Positions 54,478 through 63,492 of a stretch of 64,000 nucleotides of DNA are shown one piece after another. Where the stretch lies: contig JADJSA010000009.1 in assembly GCA_016711925.1 (NCBI GenBank), positions 1 through 64,000 on the forward strand, given 5' to 3'. How positions within the stretch are numbered: position 1 is the first letter of the stretch; each line of letters begins with the position of its first letter. A model generated the notes under the pieces. That model was not told the origin of the DNA. It did not search any database and saw only the letters and a program-made list of their open reading frames with translations. The position numbers and the translations under genes were made by a program. The stretch is from Candidatus Methylophosphatis haderslevensis (GTDB lineage: Bacteria; Pseudomonadota; Gammaproteobacteria; Burkholderiales; Rhodocyclaceae).

Positions 54478-57384
54478 ATGGCGACCGAGATCATCAGGCA
54501 ATCGACCCCGACCGACGCACCGAGCGCAGCCAACCTGCCCGAGCAGGAAATCTCGGCCGAAGTGCTGATCGAGAAATATGCCAAGGGCAACGAGCGGACG
54601 GTGTTCGAGGTGCGCGCCCGGGTGGCGCGAGCGCTGGCCGCGGTCGAAGCCGAGGACAGGCGCGCGCAATGGGAAGCGCGCTTCCTCGATGCGCAGGAAG
54701 CCGGCTTCGTGCCGGCCGGGCGCATCAACAGCGCCGCCGGCACCAAGCTCACCGCCACGCTGATCAACTGCTTCGTGCAGCCGGTCGGCGATTCGATCAC
54801 CGAGTCGATCGACGGCCGCCCCGGCATCTACACCGCGCTGGCGCAGGCGGCCGAGACCATGCGCCGCGGCGGCGGCGTCGGCTACGACTTCTCCTCGATC
54901 CGCCCGCGCGGCGCCCACGTCAAGGGCACGCAGTCGAACGCCTCCGGCCCGGTGTCGTACATGCGGGTGTTCGACCGCTCGTGCGAGACCGTCGAATCCG
55001 CCGGCAGCCGGCGCGGCGCGCAGATGGGCGTGCTGCGCTGCGACCACCCGGACATCGAGGATTTCATCCACGCCAAGGACCACGGCGATCTGACCAACTT
55101 CAACATTTCGGTCGGGGTGACCGATGCGTTCATGAAGGCGGTCGAAGCCGACGCCGATGTCGAACTCGCGCACAAGGCCGAACCGGGCGCCGACGTCAAG
55201 GCGCGCGGCGCCTACCAGCGCGACGACGGCCTGTGGGTGTACCGCAAGGTGCGCGCGCGCGAGCTGTGGGACCAGGTGATGCGCTCGACCTACGACCACG
55301 CCGAGCCGGGCATCCTGTTCCTCGACCGGATGAACCGCGACAACAATCTCTACTACTGCGAAACCATCGAGGCCACCAACCCCTGCGCCGAACAGCCGCT
55401 GCCGCCCTACGGCTGCTGCGACCTGGGCTCGATCAACCTCACGCGCTACGTCAAGGCCGCGTTCAGCGAACAGGCCGAGTTCGATTTCGCCGCCTTCGCC
55501 AAGACAGTGGAAGTCTCGATCCGCATGCTCGACAACGTGCTCGACGCCACCCACTGGCCGCTCGAACAGCAGCATGCCGAAGCGATGAGCAAGCGGCGCG
55601 TCGGCCTCGGCTTCACCGGCCTGGGCGACGCGCTGATGATGCTGCGCCTGAAGTACGACACCGCCGAGGCGCGCGCCATGGCCGCCCGCATCAGCGAATT
55701 CATGCGCGACACCGCCTACCGCTACTCGGTCGAACTGGCCAGGGAGCGCGGCGCCTTTCCGCTGTTCAATGCCGACATGTACCTCTCCGGCGGCAACTTC
55801 GCCTCGCGCCTGCCGGCCGACATCAAGGACAAGATCCGCAAGCACGGCATCCGCAACTCGCACCTGCTGTCGATCGCGCCCACCGGCACCATCTCGCTGG
55901 CCTTCGCCGACAACGCCTCCAACGGCATCGAGCCGCCGTTCTCCTACACCTACACGCGCAAGAAGCGCATGGCCGACGGCACCTTCAAGGAATACGCGGT
56001 CGAGGACTACGCCTGGCGCCTGTACAAACATCTCGGCGGCGACATGAACAAGCTGCCGCCCTACTTCGTCACCGCGCTCGAAATCAGCGCCCAGGCCCAC
56101 AAGGACATGGTCGCCGCCGTCGCGCCCTATGTCGACACCTCGATCTCCAAGACGGTGAACGTGCCGGCCGACTACCCCTACCACGATTTCGAGGATCTCT
56201 ACATGACGGCCTGGAAGGCCGGGCTCAAGGGGCTGGCCACCTACCGGCCCAACAGCGTGCTGGGCAGCGTGCTGTCGGTCGAACCCAAGGCCGAATCGAC
56301 CCACGAGACGAAGAAACAACCGCAGGACGTAGTCATCGACGAAGCCAACAAGCGCCTGTCGATCAAGAGCCTGCCCGCGCCGGTGCTTTCCAGCCTGCGC
56401 TGGCCGGGCCGCCCCGAACTGCCGGACGGCAACACTGCCTGGACCTACATGATGCAGGTGCCGGGCGGCGAGTTCGCCATCTTCGTCGGCCAGCTCGACA
56501 ACAACAGTCACGCGCCGCACCCGTTCGAAGTGTGGGTCAACGGCGCCGACCAGCCGCGCGGCCTCGGCGCGGTGGCCAAGACGCTGTCGATGGACATGCG
56601 CAGCCAGGACCGCGCCTGGCTCAAGTTGAAGCTCGACACGCTGGCGATGACGGTGGGCGAGCGCAGCTATGACATGGCGCTGCCGCCGCACGGCGAACGC
56701 AAGCTGGTGCCCGGCATCGTCTCGGGCTTCGCGCAGGTGGTGCGCTACCGCTGCGAAAAACTCGGCGCGCTGGCCGAGAGCGGCGCCACGCCGGTGCTCG
56801 ACACCCTGTTCAGCCTGCAGGAGCCCAAGACCGGCACCGACGGCACGCTCTCCTGGACGGTGGACATCAGCAACCCGGCCACCGGCGAAGAATTCGTGCT
56901 CGGCCTGAAGGAAATCACCCTCCCGGCGCAGGACGGCTTCTCGGTCGGCGTCACCCGCCCGTACTCGATGTGGCTCTCCGGCAACTACCCGCGCGCGCTG
57001 GACGGCCTGTCGCGCATCCTGTCGCTCGACATGCGCGTGATGGACCCGGCCTGGATCGGCATGAAGCTGCGCAAGCTGCTCGACTACCCCGAGCCGCTCG
57101 GCGACTTCATGGCCTTCGTGCCCGGCACCCGCCGCCAGCAGAACTGGCCGAGCACCGTGGCCTACATCGCCGCGCTGATGATCCACCGCTACGCAATGCT
57201 CGGCGTGCTCGACGACAAGGGCTACCCGCGGCGCGAGATGGGCATCCTCGAAGCCCCGCGCGGCGACAACGAACCCAAGCTGATGCAAGGCGGCCTGTGC
57301 AACGAATGCGGCAACTACAGCGTCATCCGCAAGGACGGCTGCGATTTCTGCACCGCCTGCGGGGCGGTGGGAACCTGTGGGTAG
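54478..57384 (+). CDS. nrdJ: Adenosylcobalamin-dependent ribonucleotide reductase (class II)
   Basis: 968 residues. It makes deoxyribonucleotides with a B12 radical, with or without oxygen. Active-site stretches: INCFVQPVGDS, RRGGGVGYDFSSIRPRG, NPCAEQPLPPYGCCDLGS (Asn-Cys-Glu triad) and SIAPTGTISLAFADNASNG. After ~600 come two TSCPD-type domains and a cysteine-rich end (CNECGNYSVI, CDFCTACGAVGTCG) that supplies the reducing thiols. The ATG at 54478 follows AGGAG; the longer frame upstream is unconserved. Upstream lies an NrdR box. Full length, no sign of damage. Confidence 0.96.
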   Translation: MATEIIRQSTPTDAPSAANLPEQEISAEVLIEKYAKGNERTVFEVRARVARALAAVEAEDRRAQWEARFLDAQEAGFVPAGRINSAAGTKLTATLINCFVQPVGDSITESIDGRPGIYTALAQAAETMRRGGGVGYDFSSIRPRGAHVKGTQSNASGPVSYMRVFDRSCETVESAGSRRGAQMGVLRCDHPDIEDFIHAKDHGDLTNFNISVGVTDAFMKAVEADADVELAHKAEPGADVKARGAYQRDDGLWVYRKVRARELWDQVMRSTYDHAEPGILFLDRMNRDNNLYYCETIEATNPCAEQPLPPYGCCDLGSINLTRYVKAAFSEQAEFDFAAFAKTVEVSIRMLDNVLDATHWPLEQQHAEAMSKRRVGLGFTGLGDALMMLRLKYDTAEARAMAARISEFMRDTAYRYSVELARERGAFPLFNADMYLSGGNFASRLPADIKDKIRKHGIRNSHLLSIAPTGTISLAFADNASNGIEPPFSYTYTRKKRMADGTFKEYAVEDYAWRLYKHLGGDMNKLPPYFVTALEISAQAHKDMVAAVAPYVDTSISKTVNVPADYPYHDFEDLYMTAWKAGLKGLATYRPNSVLGSVLSVEPKAESTHETKKQPQDVVIDEANKRLSIKSLPAPVLSSLRWPGRPELPDGNTAWTYMMQVPGGEFAIFVGQLDNNSHAPHPFEVWVNGADQPRGLGAVAKTLSMDMRSQDRAWLKLKLDTLAMTVGERSYDMALPPHGERKLVPGIVSGFAQVVRYRCEKLGALAESGATPVLDTLFSLQEPKTGTDGTLSWTVDISNPATGEEFVLGLKEITLPAQDGFSVGVTRPYSMWLSGNYPRALDGLSRILSLDMRVMDPAWIGMKLRKLLDYPEPLGDFMAFVPGTRRQQNWPSTVAYIAALMIHRYAMLGVLDDKGYPRREMGILEAPRGDNEPKLMQGGLCNECGNYSVIRKDGCDFCTACGAVGTCG

Positions 57385-57524
57385 GCCGGTGCGATTGACG
57401 CAAGGCATCTGCAAAGCCCCGACTGACGGCAGCCACGAGGCTGCCGCTGCGAGGCTCTGGCTTGTCGCACGGATGCCAAGGCTCGCCGGGAGTGGCGAGC
57501 GCACAACAAGAGAAGGAAAGAAGG

Positions 57525-57737
57525 ATGAAGCTGCCGGCACTTGAAAACGCCCAGCGGGTCGCGATTACCTGCGTCTCGAGAAACGGAATCTGGGTCACGC
57601 TGGACGACGAAGAGGTCTTCCTGCCATTCGAGCAGTTCCCGTGGTTCAAGGATGCGCCCTTGCGCAAGCTGCTACGAGAAACCGCCCAGAGAACTCGGGC
57701 GCCAATGACCCGGACCGAACGTCGGTCTCCGGCTTGA
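57525..57737 (+). CDS. DUF2442-like protein, C-terminally altered
   Basis: 70 residues. The first ~48 match the DUF2442 family: VAITCVSRNGIWVTLDDEE, then VFLPFEQFPWFKDAPLRKLL. The family usually continues with a conserved Trp/Asp-rich end (a W-P-D-L-D-V-D-L-like stretch), which is absent here; after ~50 the protein reads Arg/Thr-rich text instead. It is therefore probably a truncated copy. DUF2442 proteins are often near toxin-antitoxin genes. AAGGA lies just upstream of the ATG. Confidence 0.6.
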   Translation: MKLPALENAQRVAITCVSRNGIWVTLDDEEVFLPFEQFPWFKDAPLRKLLRETAQRTRAPMTRTERRSPA

Positions 57738-57819
57738 GTCGCTATTTCACCCCAGCATTCTCTGCGCTTGCAGGTGAAAGACAAGCTTGGTCAAACAATT
57801 GACGCCGGCCCGTTGGTCC

Positions 57820-57855
57820 GGCATCGCCTGCGGCGTAGTAGGAACCTGCGGTTGA
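57820..57855 (+). repeat. Partial duplicate of the 3' end of nrdJ
   Basis: The frame here ends ACGVVGTCG-stop; nrdJ ends ACGAVGTCG-stop (57355-57384). At the DNA level about 25 of 34 bases agree. It is 25 bp before the metallopeptidase gene. It suggests that the ~470 bp between the two tails was inserted at the end of nrdJ, or that a nrdJ tail was carried in with foreign DNA. The stretch is short, so chance is not excluded. Confidence 0.4.
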
Positions 57856-57879
57856 GGTCATAGGTCGGGAGGACAAAAC

Positions 57880-58869
57880 ATGGCAAAGGAACCATCTGAA
57901 AGGATCATCAAGAGCCGACGGCACCTCGGAAATCCCTACGCCTACCTAGACGGCGACGATGGTTTCAGCGCCGCAGAATGTGACGACGTTGGCGAAACGG
58001 AGTTGCTGAGACAGAGGATTTCGAATAGCCGCCGCATTTTGATGAACCAATATGCCCATCTCGATGACAACGGTGGCTTTAGCGCCGCATCTTCAGAACT
58101 CCGCCCCGAGCGAGGAACGCCATCCAGACCATCGGCCGAACTGATCGCGGAATATGCGAGCATCGCTAAGAATAAACCGACAAGACACCGGCGTTCAACG
58201 GCAAACTTGGAATCAATTGCACGGGTCCTTCAGCACAAAATGTGGAGGGATAAGAAACGGATATGGCCCGGCGCCGCACCGCACGATCCTGTAGACTTTC
58301 TTGATCCCGCTGTGGCGCTTCGCCTCTTGGGTTTCGAGTACGAGCTTTCCGAAACGCTCGGTAGCTTTCATTGCGCCGGAGAGGATTTCGAAGTTGCCGG
58401 TGTGATCGACGACTCGGTTGGTGAGGTTCGCATTTCACGGCGAATCGAGCGCGACGTTCGGAACTTCACGACAGCGCATGAGCTTGGGCACGCGGTTCTG
58501 CATGAAGCGCGAGGATTGCATCGTGATCGGCCTCTGAACGGCGCGTCTCCTTCTCGCGATCCAGTTGAATTCGAGGCCGACAAGTTCGCTTCCTTCTTCC
58601 TAATGCCGGCAAAGCTTCTACAAAACCGATTCAAAGCGGCCTTCGGCTGTGATCGCTTCGAACTGAACGAAACTACAAAGTTTGCATTGCTACGGAGCCA
58701 AGCGCGAAACCTCGACCGGGAGAAGTTGACGCTTCGAGACCTGTCCCGAATTCTCGCAAGCGCGGGCACTTTCAATGGAATCCATTTCGTGCCTTTGGCA
58801 GAGCAGTTCCGAGTATCAATCGAGGCAATGGCAATTCGGATTGAAGAACTGTGTCTTATCGCCTGGTGA
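57880..58869 (+). CDS. ImmA/IrrE family metallo-endopeptidase
   Basis: 329 residues. The zinc motif HELGHAVLHE is at ~200-209 with the third ligand in EFEADKFASFFLMP (~230). The family cleaves repressors (ImmA, IrrE/PprI) to switch on mobile-element or stress genes. Here no XRE repressor is adjacent. The N-terminus has a duplicated segment, RRHLGNPYAYLDGDDGFSAA (~13-32) and RRILMNQYAHLDDNGGFSAA (~51-70), that I do not recognise. Codon use is plainly less GC-rich than that of nrdJ, a sign of recent transfer. A GGGAGGAC site precedes the ATG. DUF2442 remnants lie on both sides. Confidence 0.82.
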   Translation: MAKEPSERIIKSRRHLGNPYAYLDGDDGFSAAECDDVGETELLRQRISNSRRILMNQYAHLDDNGGFSAASSELRPERGTPSRPSAELIAEYASIAKNKPTRHRRSTANLESIARVLQHKMWRDKKRIWPGAAPHDPVDFLDPAVALRLLGFEYELSETLGSFHCAGEDFEVAGVIDDSVGEVRISRRIERDVRNFTTAHELGHAVLHEARGLHRDRPLNGASPSRDPVEFEADKFASFFLMPAKLLQNRFKAAFGCDRFELNETTKFALLRSQARNLDREKLTLRDLSRILASAGTFNGIHFVPLAEQFRVSIEAMAIRIEELCLIAW

Positions 58870-58897
58870 GGCACCAAACCAGCCAACGAGAACAAAA

Positions 58898-58984
58898 ACG
58901 AAGTTCTCGGCGCTTGGAGGCACCCAAGAGGTCGAAGTCACCCGGGTGTCGAAGTATGGATTCTGGGTATCTCTGCCCGAGTAG
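58898..58984 (+). pseudogene. DUF2442 fragment
   Basis: The frame reads TKFSALGGTQEVEVTRVS followed by KYGFWVSLPE and a stop. This is the N-terminal third of a DUF2442 protein, cut off exactly where the 162-bp repeat begins (58982). It lies 28 bp after the metallopeptidase stop; no ATG is in reach. The repeat insertion probably truncated it. Confidence 0.6.
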
Positions 58985-59306
58985 CCCGTGTAGGGCGCAA
59001 TCGATATTGCGCCGAATGACAAGCATGCAGCCATGGGGTCCGGTCTCCCTTTTTGCGCCAAGCACGGTCGAGGGCCGAATCAGCTCTTCGAAAGCCAAAT
59101 CAACCTCCATTCCCTGCGCGACCCCGCCCGAAAGCCGCATGGATAGCCCGTGTAGGGCGCAATCGATATTGCGCCGAATGACAAGCAAGCAGCCATGGGG
59201 TCACGTCTCCCCTTTTTGCATCAAGTACGGTCGAGGGCCGAATCAGCTCTTCGAAGGCCAAGTCAACATCCATTCCCTGCGCGACCCGGCCCGAAAGCCG
59301 CATGGA
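58982..59306 (+). repeat. Tandem direct repeat, two units of about 162 bp
   Basis: Unit 1 (58982-59143) and unit 2 (59144-59306) start TAGCCCGTGTAGGGCGCAA and end GAAAGCCGCATGGA. Each has a hairpin GGCGCAAT-CGAT-ATTGCGCC and ends in a minus-oriented REP-like core. They differ by scattered substitutions, so the duplication is not recent. Confidence 0.92.
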
Positions 59307-59378
59307 TAGACCATCCTGACGATCCCTGCCCTGAGAGCGCCAATCCATGCGCCTCACCGGCATGCCCGGCCTGCGCGG
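59126..59378. repeat. REP-like intergenic repeat, locus 8
   Basis: Minus cores AAGCCGCATGGATAG at 59132 and 59294 and a plus core GAGCGCCAATCCATGCGCC at 59337, continued by CACCGGCATGCCCGG. The plus core lies inside the long direct repeat and is repeated at 63.6 kb. Confidence 0.6.
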
Positions 59379-59543
59379 TCCGTCCTGCCTGGCTCGCAGG
59401 CCGATGCTCCGGCGCGATCCATGAGGTGCAATCGGCCATTCGGCTGATCGCATGGGTGGCGCCTCGTGTAGCACGATGGGGACGTTCCGGTCAGCCGCGG
59501 AGGCCGCTTGCCAGGTTCCGTTCCGTTCGAGAAAGCGCGCGGC
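59202..59543 (+). repeat. Long direct repeat, left copy (~340 bp)
   Basis: Runs from CACGTCTCCC to TTCGAGAAAGCGCGCGGC. It matches 63493-63831 in the same orientation. Similarity is moderate at first and high from TAGACCATCCTG (59307) on. It flanks the quinoprotein dehydrogenase cluster on its cytochrome side. Confidence 0.9.
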
Positions 59544-59662
59544 GGCGGTGCAGGTCGCTGGCGGCGGCATGCCCGGGATTGCACCTTTGCGGAAACTATG
59601 CGGTGGCGGCCCCCATTTGCCACAAACGCGGAAGCCGCCAGGTATGCCCGGCGCATCCCGGC

Positions 59663-60115
59663 CTACCAGAGGTGATCGTCGTCGCCGGCTGACCCCGTGG
59701 CGGCTTTGACCCGCCGTGCTTCCTCGCGCAGAAACGTGATCACCTGCCAGATCTCGTCGCCGCTGAGGCTGGAGCCGAAGGCGCCCATCGGCGTGCCGGG
59801 GCGGCCGGCGGCGATGGTTCGGTACATGAACGCGTCGCTGTTGGCCCCACCCGGGCCCCAGGCACCGCGGACCAGTTGTGGGGCTTTGCCGCCCTTGCCA
59901 CGGCTGTTGTGGCACTGCTGGCAGTTGCGGCCGAACAGTTCCTCGCCTTTCTCGGCGGCGGCATGGTCACCGAAGAACGGATTGCGCAGGTCGGCGGTGG
60001 CAGTGCTCGCCGGCGTCGCGGCCGGTGGATCAAGTCCGGCGGCATGCGGGGATGGCAGGCCCAGCATCCACCCGGCGGCAACGAGGGCGCTCAGTTTCGG
60101 CAGGCTTCTGCGCAT
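59663..60115 (-). CDS. c-type cytochrome (quinoprotein-associated, XoxG-like)
   Basis: 150 residues. Signal peptide MRRSLPKLSALVAAGWMLG with cleavage near PHAAG. One haem site, CQQCH in GRNCQQCHNSRGKGGKAP, and the axial Met in PGTPMGAFGSSLSGDEI. It is the likely electron acceptor of the neighbouring quinoprotein dehydrogenase. ATG 60115 follows GGAG and gives a good signal peptide; an upstream GTG overlapping the previous stop (60169) would add 18 residues before it. Last gene of the cluster. An oxidase partner is not in view. Confidence 0.87.
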   Translation of the reverse strand: MRRSLPKLSALVAAGWMLGLPSPHAAGLDPPAATPASTATADLRNPFFGDHAAAEKGEELFGRNCQQCHNSRGKGGKAPQLVRGAWGPGGANSDAFMYRTIAAGRPGTPMGAFGSSLSGDEIWQVITFLREEARRVKAATGSAGDDDHLW

Positions 60116-60165
60116 GATCCGGACTCCAGGAACTCTCGGCATAGCGTCACCGGCGATGACCGGTT

Positions 60166-60936
60166 TCACAGGGCAGGCAGAGCGTGAGCAGCGGCGGTCT
60201 CTGCCAGCTTGCCGGCGCTAGCCAGTTCCGCAAGAACCCGGTCGATGTCGGCCAAGGAAACCGTACCGCCGCTACGCACCGCGGCCAGCAGGCCGAAGCG
60301 CAGACCGGGGTCCGCCGGCTGCGCGGCGTCGATCTGCAGCACATTGTCATTGCCGCCGGCGAGATGCTCGGCCAGCGCCGGCGACCAGATCAGCGCGCGC
60401 TTGAGCTTGCCGGCGCGCAGCGCCTCGATCAAGTCGCGATTGTTGGCGTAGGGCTGGCGATCCGCAGTGTGCTGCCGGTGCAGATAGAGGTCGGCCGGCG
60501 TCGCCGTCACCGCCCCGATCTTGCTGCCGGAACCGCCGGCGCGCAGGCTCACAGAAACGTAGCCGACCGTCATGTAAGTGCGTGAGGTGGCGAGCTTGCG
60601 TTCGGCGAGTTCGCGGGTCATTTCGGCTTCCAGCGGCAGGCCCATGAAGATGTCGCACTGGCCGGCCTGGATCGACTGCTTGAGCGCCTTGCCGAGGCCG
60701 CCGCGTTCCGGCACCCGGACCCACTGCAGAGCCAGTTCGCGTTGCAGCCCAGTGGCCAGCGCCCGGGCGATGTCGACGTCGATGCCGCCCCTCGACTCCG
60801 ACGAGAACGGCGGATTGTCGGCGTCGACGCAGACCTTCAGGGTCTCGGCGGCAAGACCCGGGTTGGCCGCCAGCAGCGCCGCGACGAGAGCAAGCGCAGC
60901 GTACCCGCGGCACAGCAGTTTGAATTTGTTTGGCAT
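60166..60936 (-). CDS. Periplasmic substrate-binding protein associated with quinoprotein dehydrogenase (XoxJ-like)
   Basis: 256 residues with a signal peptide (cleavage near GLAAET). The fold is the type 2 periplasmic binding protein: LKVCVDADNPPFSSESRGGI, then VDIARALATGLQ and QCDIFMGLPLEAEMTRELAE. XoxJ/MxaJ-type proteins of this group sit beside methanol dehydrogenases and help mature or deliver electrons for them, rather than feeding a transporter; no permease is near. It lies between the dehydrogenase and cytochrome genes, the order seen in xoxF-xoxJ-xoxG. Confidence 0.86.
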   Translation of the reverse strand: MPNKFKLLCRGYAALALVAALLAANPGLAAETLKVCVDADNPPFSSESRGGIDVDIARALATGLQRELALQWVRVPERGGLGKALKQSIQAGQCDIFMGLPLEAEMTRELAERKLATSRTYMTVGYVSVSLRAGGSGSKIGAVTATPADLYLHRQHTADRQPYANNRDLIEALRAGKLKRALIWSPALAEHLAGGNDNVLQIDAAQPADPGLRFGLLAAVRSGGTVSLADIDRVLAELASAGKLAETAAAHALPAL

Positions 60937-61070
60937 CTGGACTCCGATCCGATCGCGCCTGCCAACAACCGCGCGGGCGGTTTTCGCTGTGCGCACCGCA
61001 GAGGCCCCGGACTTTCCTCCACCCCCCGGTCCCGGCAAATGCCGCGGGACCCGGGGGGTGCCGAAACGGC

Positions 61071-62830
61071 TCAGTCGGCCAGCCCGAACACCATCATGCC
61101 GCCACCGCGGTTCTGGTGCTTGAACAACTCGTCATAGACCAGCGGCCACAGGCTGCCGCCACCCGGGCCGTAGACGATGGCGACGTACTGCTTGCCGTCG
61201 ACGGTGAACGTGGTCGGGTTGCCGTGGATGCCGGTACCCACCTGGAAGCGCCAGAGCGTCTCACCGGTGTCGTCGCGCATCGCCGCGAAGTAGCCCTCGG
61301 CGTCGCCCGAGAAGACCAGCCCACCGGCGGTAGTCATCAGACCGCTGGTGGCCGGCGTGCTCTGCGGCCGGTTCCAGACCAGCTCACCCGAGGTGGCATT
61401 GAAGGCCTTGATGCCTCCGGTATAAGGATTAGCCTTCAGCACGCGCGAGGACAGGAACCATTCGCCGCGCTTCCATGCCATGTTCTTGGCCTGGACGTCC
61501 ATCGAACTGTCGATGTACGGGATATATATCAGCTTGGTGAGCGGGCTGTAGGCTGCCGGATGCCATTCCTTGCCGCCGTCGAGGATCGGCGCGATGTCGG
61601 TGACGACCTTGTCGTAGCGCGGCACCTTGTCCGGATTGACGATGGGCCGGCAGTTCTCGCCGAAACCGGTGACCCAGTTCACGCGCGCAATCGGCACCAC
61701 CCAGTTGCACCTGCCGCTGGTGCGGTCGATCGAATACAGGTGGCCATTACGGTCGCCATGCAGCCAGGCCTTGCGGCCCTTCTCGTCGTTGATCAGGATG
61801 ACCTCGTTGTTGCCGTCGTAGTCCCAGGCGTCGTTCGGGGTGTACTGGAAGTGGAACTTGATCTTGCCGGTATCCGGATCGAGCGCCAGCGTCGAGTTGC
61901 TATAAAGGTTGTCGCCCTTGCGGATGCTCGGATCGAAGTCCGGAGTCGGGTTGCCGACGCCCCACAGGATCAGGTTGGTCCTGGCGTCGTAAGTGCCGGT
62001 GAGCCAAGCCGACGAACCGCCGGTCTTCCACGAATCATTGGCCCAGGTTCTGGCAACCGGGTCGCTCGCGCTGACCGGCCGTGTGTTCGTCTGCCAGATG
62101 ATCTTGCCGGTATCGGGATCGAGGGCGGTGATCTTGCCGACGTTGCCGCCGACGTCGCCGCCGGAGTTGCCGACGATGATCTTCCCTTCGCCACCAGCGG
62201 CATCGAAGTGTAGATCTCACCGCTCGTGTAGTCGCCGAGCTTGGTCTCCCAGACCAGCTTGCCGGTGGTGGCATTGAGCGCCACGACATGGGTGTCGAGG
62301 GTGGCCATGAAAACCATGTCCTTGTACACCGCGACGCCGCGATTGACCGCCTCGCAGCACAGCCGCGGACCGAGGTCTCCGGGCAGCGAGCGCTCGTACT
62401 TCCAGATGATCCGGCCGGTCGCGCCGTCGACCGAGAAGACCTTGTTCTGGCTCGAAGTGACGTAGATGCGGCCATTGACAACGGTGGTCTGGCTGTCCTG
62501 CGCGTCGTTGACGCCGAAGGCCATGTTCCACTTCGGAACCAGTTTCCTGACGTTGGTGCGGTCGATCTGGGTCAAGCCGCTGAAGCGCGTGCCCTGGTAG
62601 TCCTTGCCGTAGTGCAGCCAGTTGTTGGCATCCTTGTCGGCATTGAGCAGCATGTCGTCGCTGACGAAGTTCGGGCGCCACTTGAAGGTCGCTTCGAGCA
62701 CGTTGATGCCAAGTGGCGGCTCGGGATCGGCGGCACCTGCGCTGCCGAGGCCAATCACCGCCAGGCCGACAGCGAGCATTGCACCAGCAAAGCAGCGCTG
62801 TCGTTTCGGATACTGATGTCTCGACTCCAT
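61071..62830 (-). CDS. PQQ-dependent alcohol dehydrogenase with lanthanide-type Asp pair, frameshifted
   Basis: Signal peptide from ATG 62830 (site AAAGGAG), then an eight-bladed quinoprotein propeller. Adjacent cysteines GPRLCCEAVN (~158-159) form the PQQ-capping disulfide. The active site reads NDAWDYDGNNEVIL: the catalytic Asp is followed two residues later by a second Asp, the residue that marks lanthanide-dependent enzymes (XoxF, PedH); Ca-types have Ala or Ser there. GNNE points to the ethanol-dehydrogenase (ExaA/PedH) side of the family. The frame is lost at 62184-62186, where a CCC run (GGG on the coding strand) is one base short; adding one base gives ~586 residues. Whether this is natural is unknown. 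Confidence 0.88.
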
Positions 62831-63492
62831 GGTCTTCTCCTTTTGCCGTTGGGCGCTCGCCAATTCGCTGCCCACCATCGCCCGACGCGAAAGCCAGGGA
62901 GCCACAGCAAAGCCCATGCCACGCCTTGCTGCACGCCGGAAGAGCCAGACCGGGCTGAGATCGCGGCGTGCCGGCGAAGTTGCGAATGTCATGGGCGTGG
63001 CGGTTGCCACCGTCTGCCGCTCCCCGAAGCAGCGGAACGACGCGAAGCGCGGTGATGCCCGCGCGGGCACCGGCTGCTGCTGGCCAGTGCAACTGCGCCG
63101 GCCGAAATGCCCGTCAGTGCGCCAAAGCCTGGAGCGACACGTGTAGCGCCTGAGCTACAGCTGTCGCAAGGCGTCAGGCTGTCCTCGACAGCCGCGGCAG
63201 TCGGCACAGCGACGCAAACGCCATCGATCGACCTGTCTGCCGCCCGAAACGCGACCCCTTCGGCGCCTCGTGCGATTCAACTGGAAGTCCGGCTCAGCGC
63301 CCGCCGCGCCCGCGCGGCCGACTCCGCCGACCAGCCGCAAGCGGCCCGCGCTCAGTCGACTCCCCATGCCAATATGATCTGAGACACCTACCTCTGAGCA
63401 ACTATCTATAACTGCGCAGTCTCGTAGCATGAGAACAGATCAGCGCAAAACGATGGCGCACAAAGGGATGAGGGGTCACGAAAGAGAGGGGG
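62831..63492. other. Intergenic stretch upstream of the quinoprotein gene, no supported gene
   Basis: About 660 bp. The open frames here are low-complexity Arg/Ala/Pro text without similarity. From ~63380 to 63480 the sequence turns more A+T-rich (AACTATCTATAACTGC), the only place that looks like a promoter region. I cannot assign boxes. Confidence 0.5.

Larger units (their letters stand above)
58985..59662. other. Repeat-filled stretch, no supported gene
   Basis: About 680 bp consisting of the tandem 162-bp repeat, REP-like locus 8 (59126-59378) and the left copy of the long direct repeat. The last ~115 bp before the cytochrome gene are GC-rich without a feature. Confidence 0.6.

Noticed and set aside
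54412..57540. Very long open frame (1042 codons) on the minus strand across nrdJ
   Set aside because: It mirrors the codon bias of nrdJ (GC-rich third positions leave the antisense frame free of stops) and its text has no recognisable domain.
59100..59915. Open frame on the minus strand across the long repeat, shared in part by the right copy
   Set aside because: The shared translation (RFLERNGTWQAASAADRN) is open in both copies, but no start, ribosome site or family match supports a protein.
63107..63382. Small open frame upstream of the quinoprotein gene
   Set aside because: Low-complexity Ala/Arg/Ser text without any motif; not supported as a gene.
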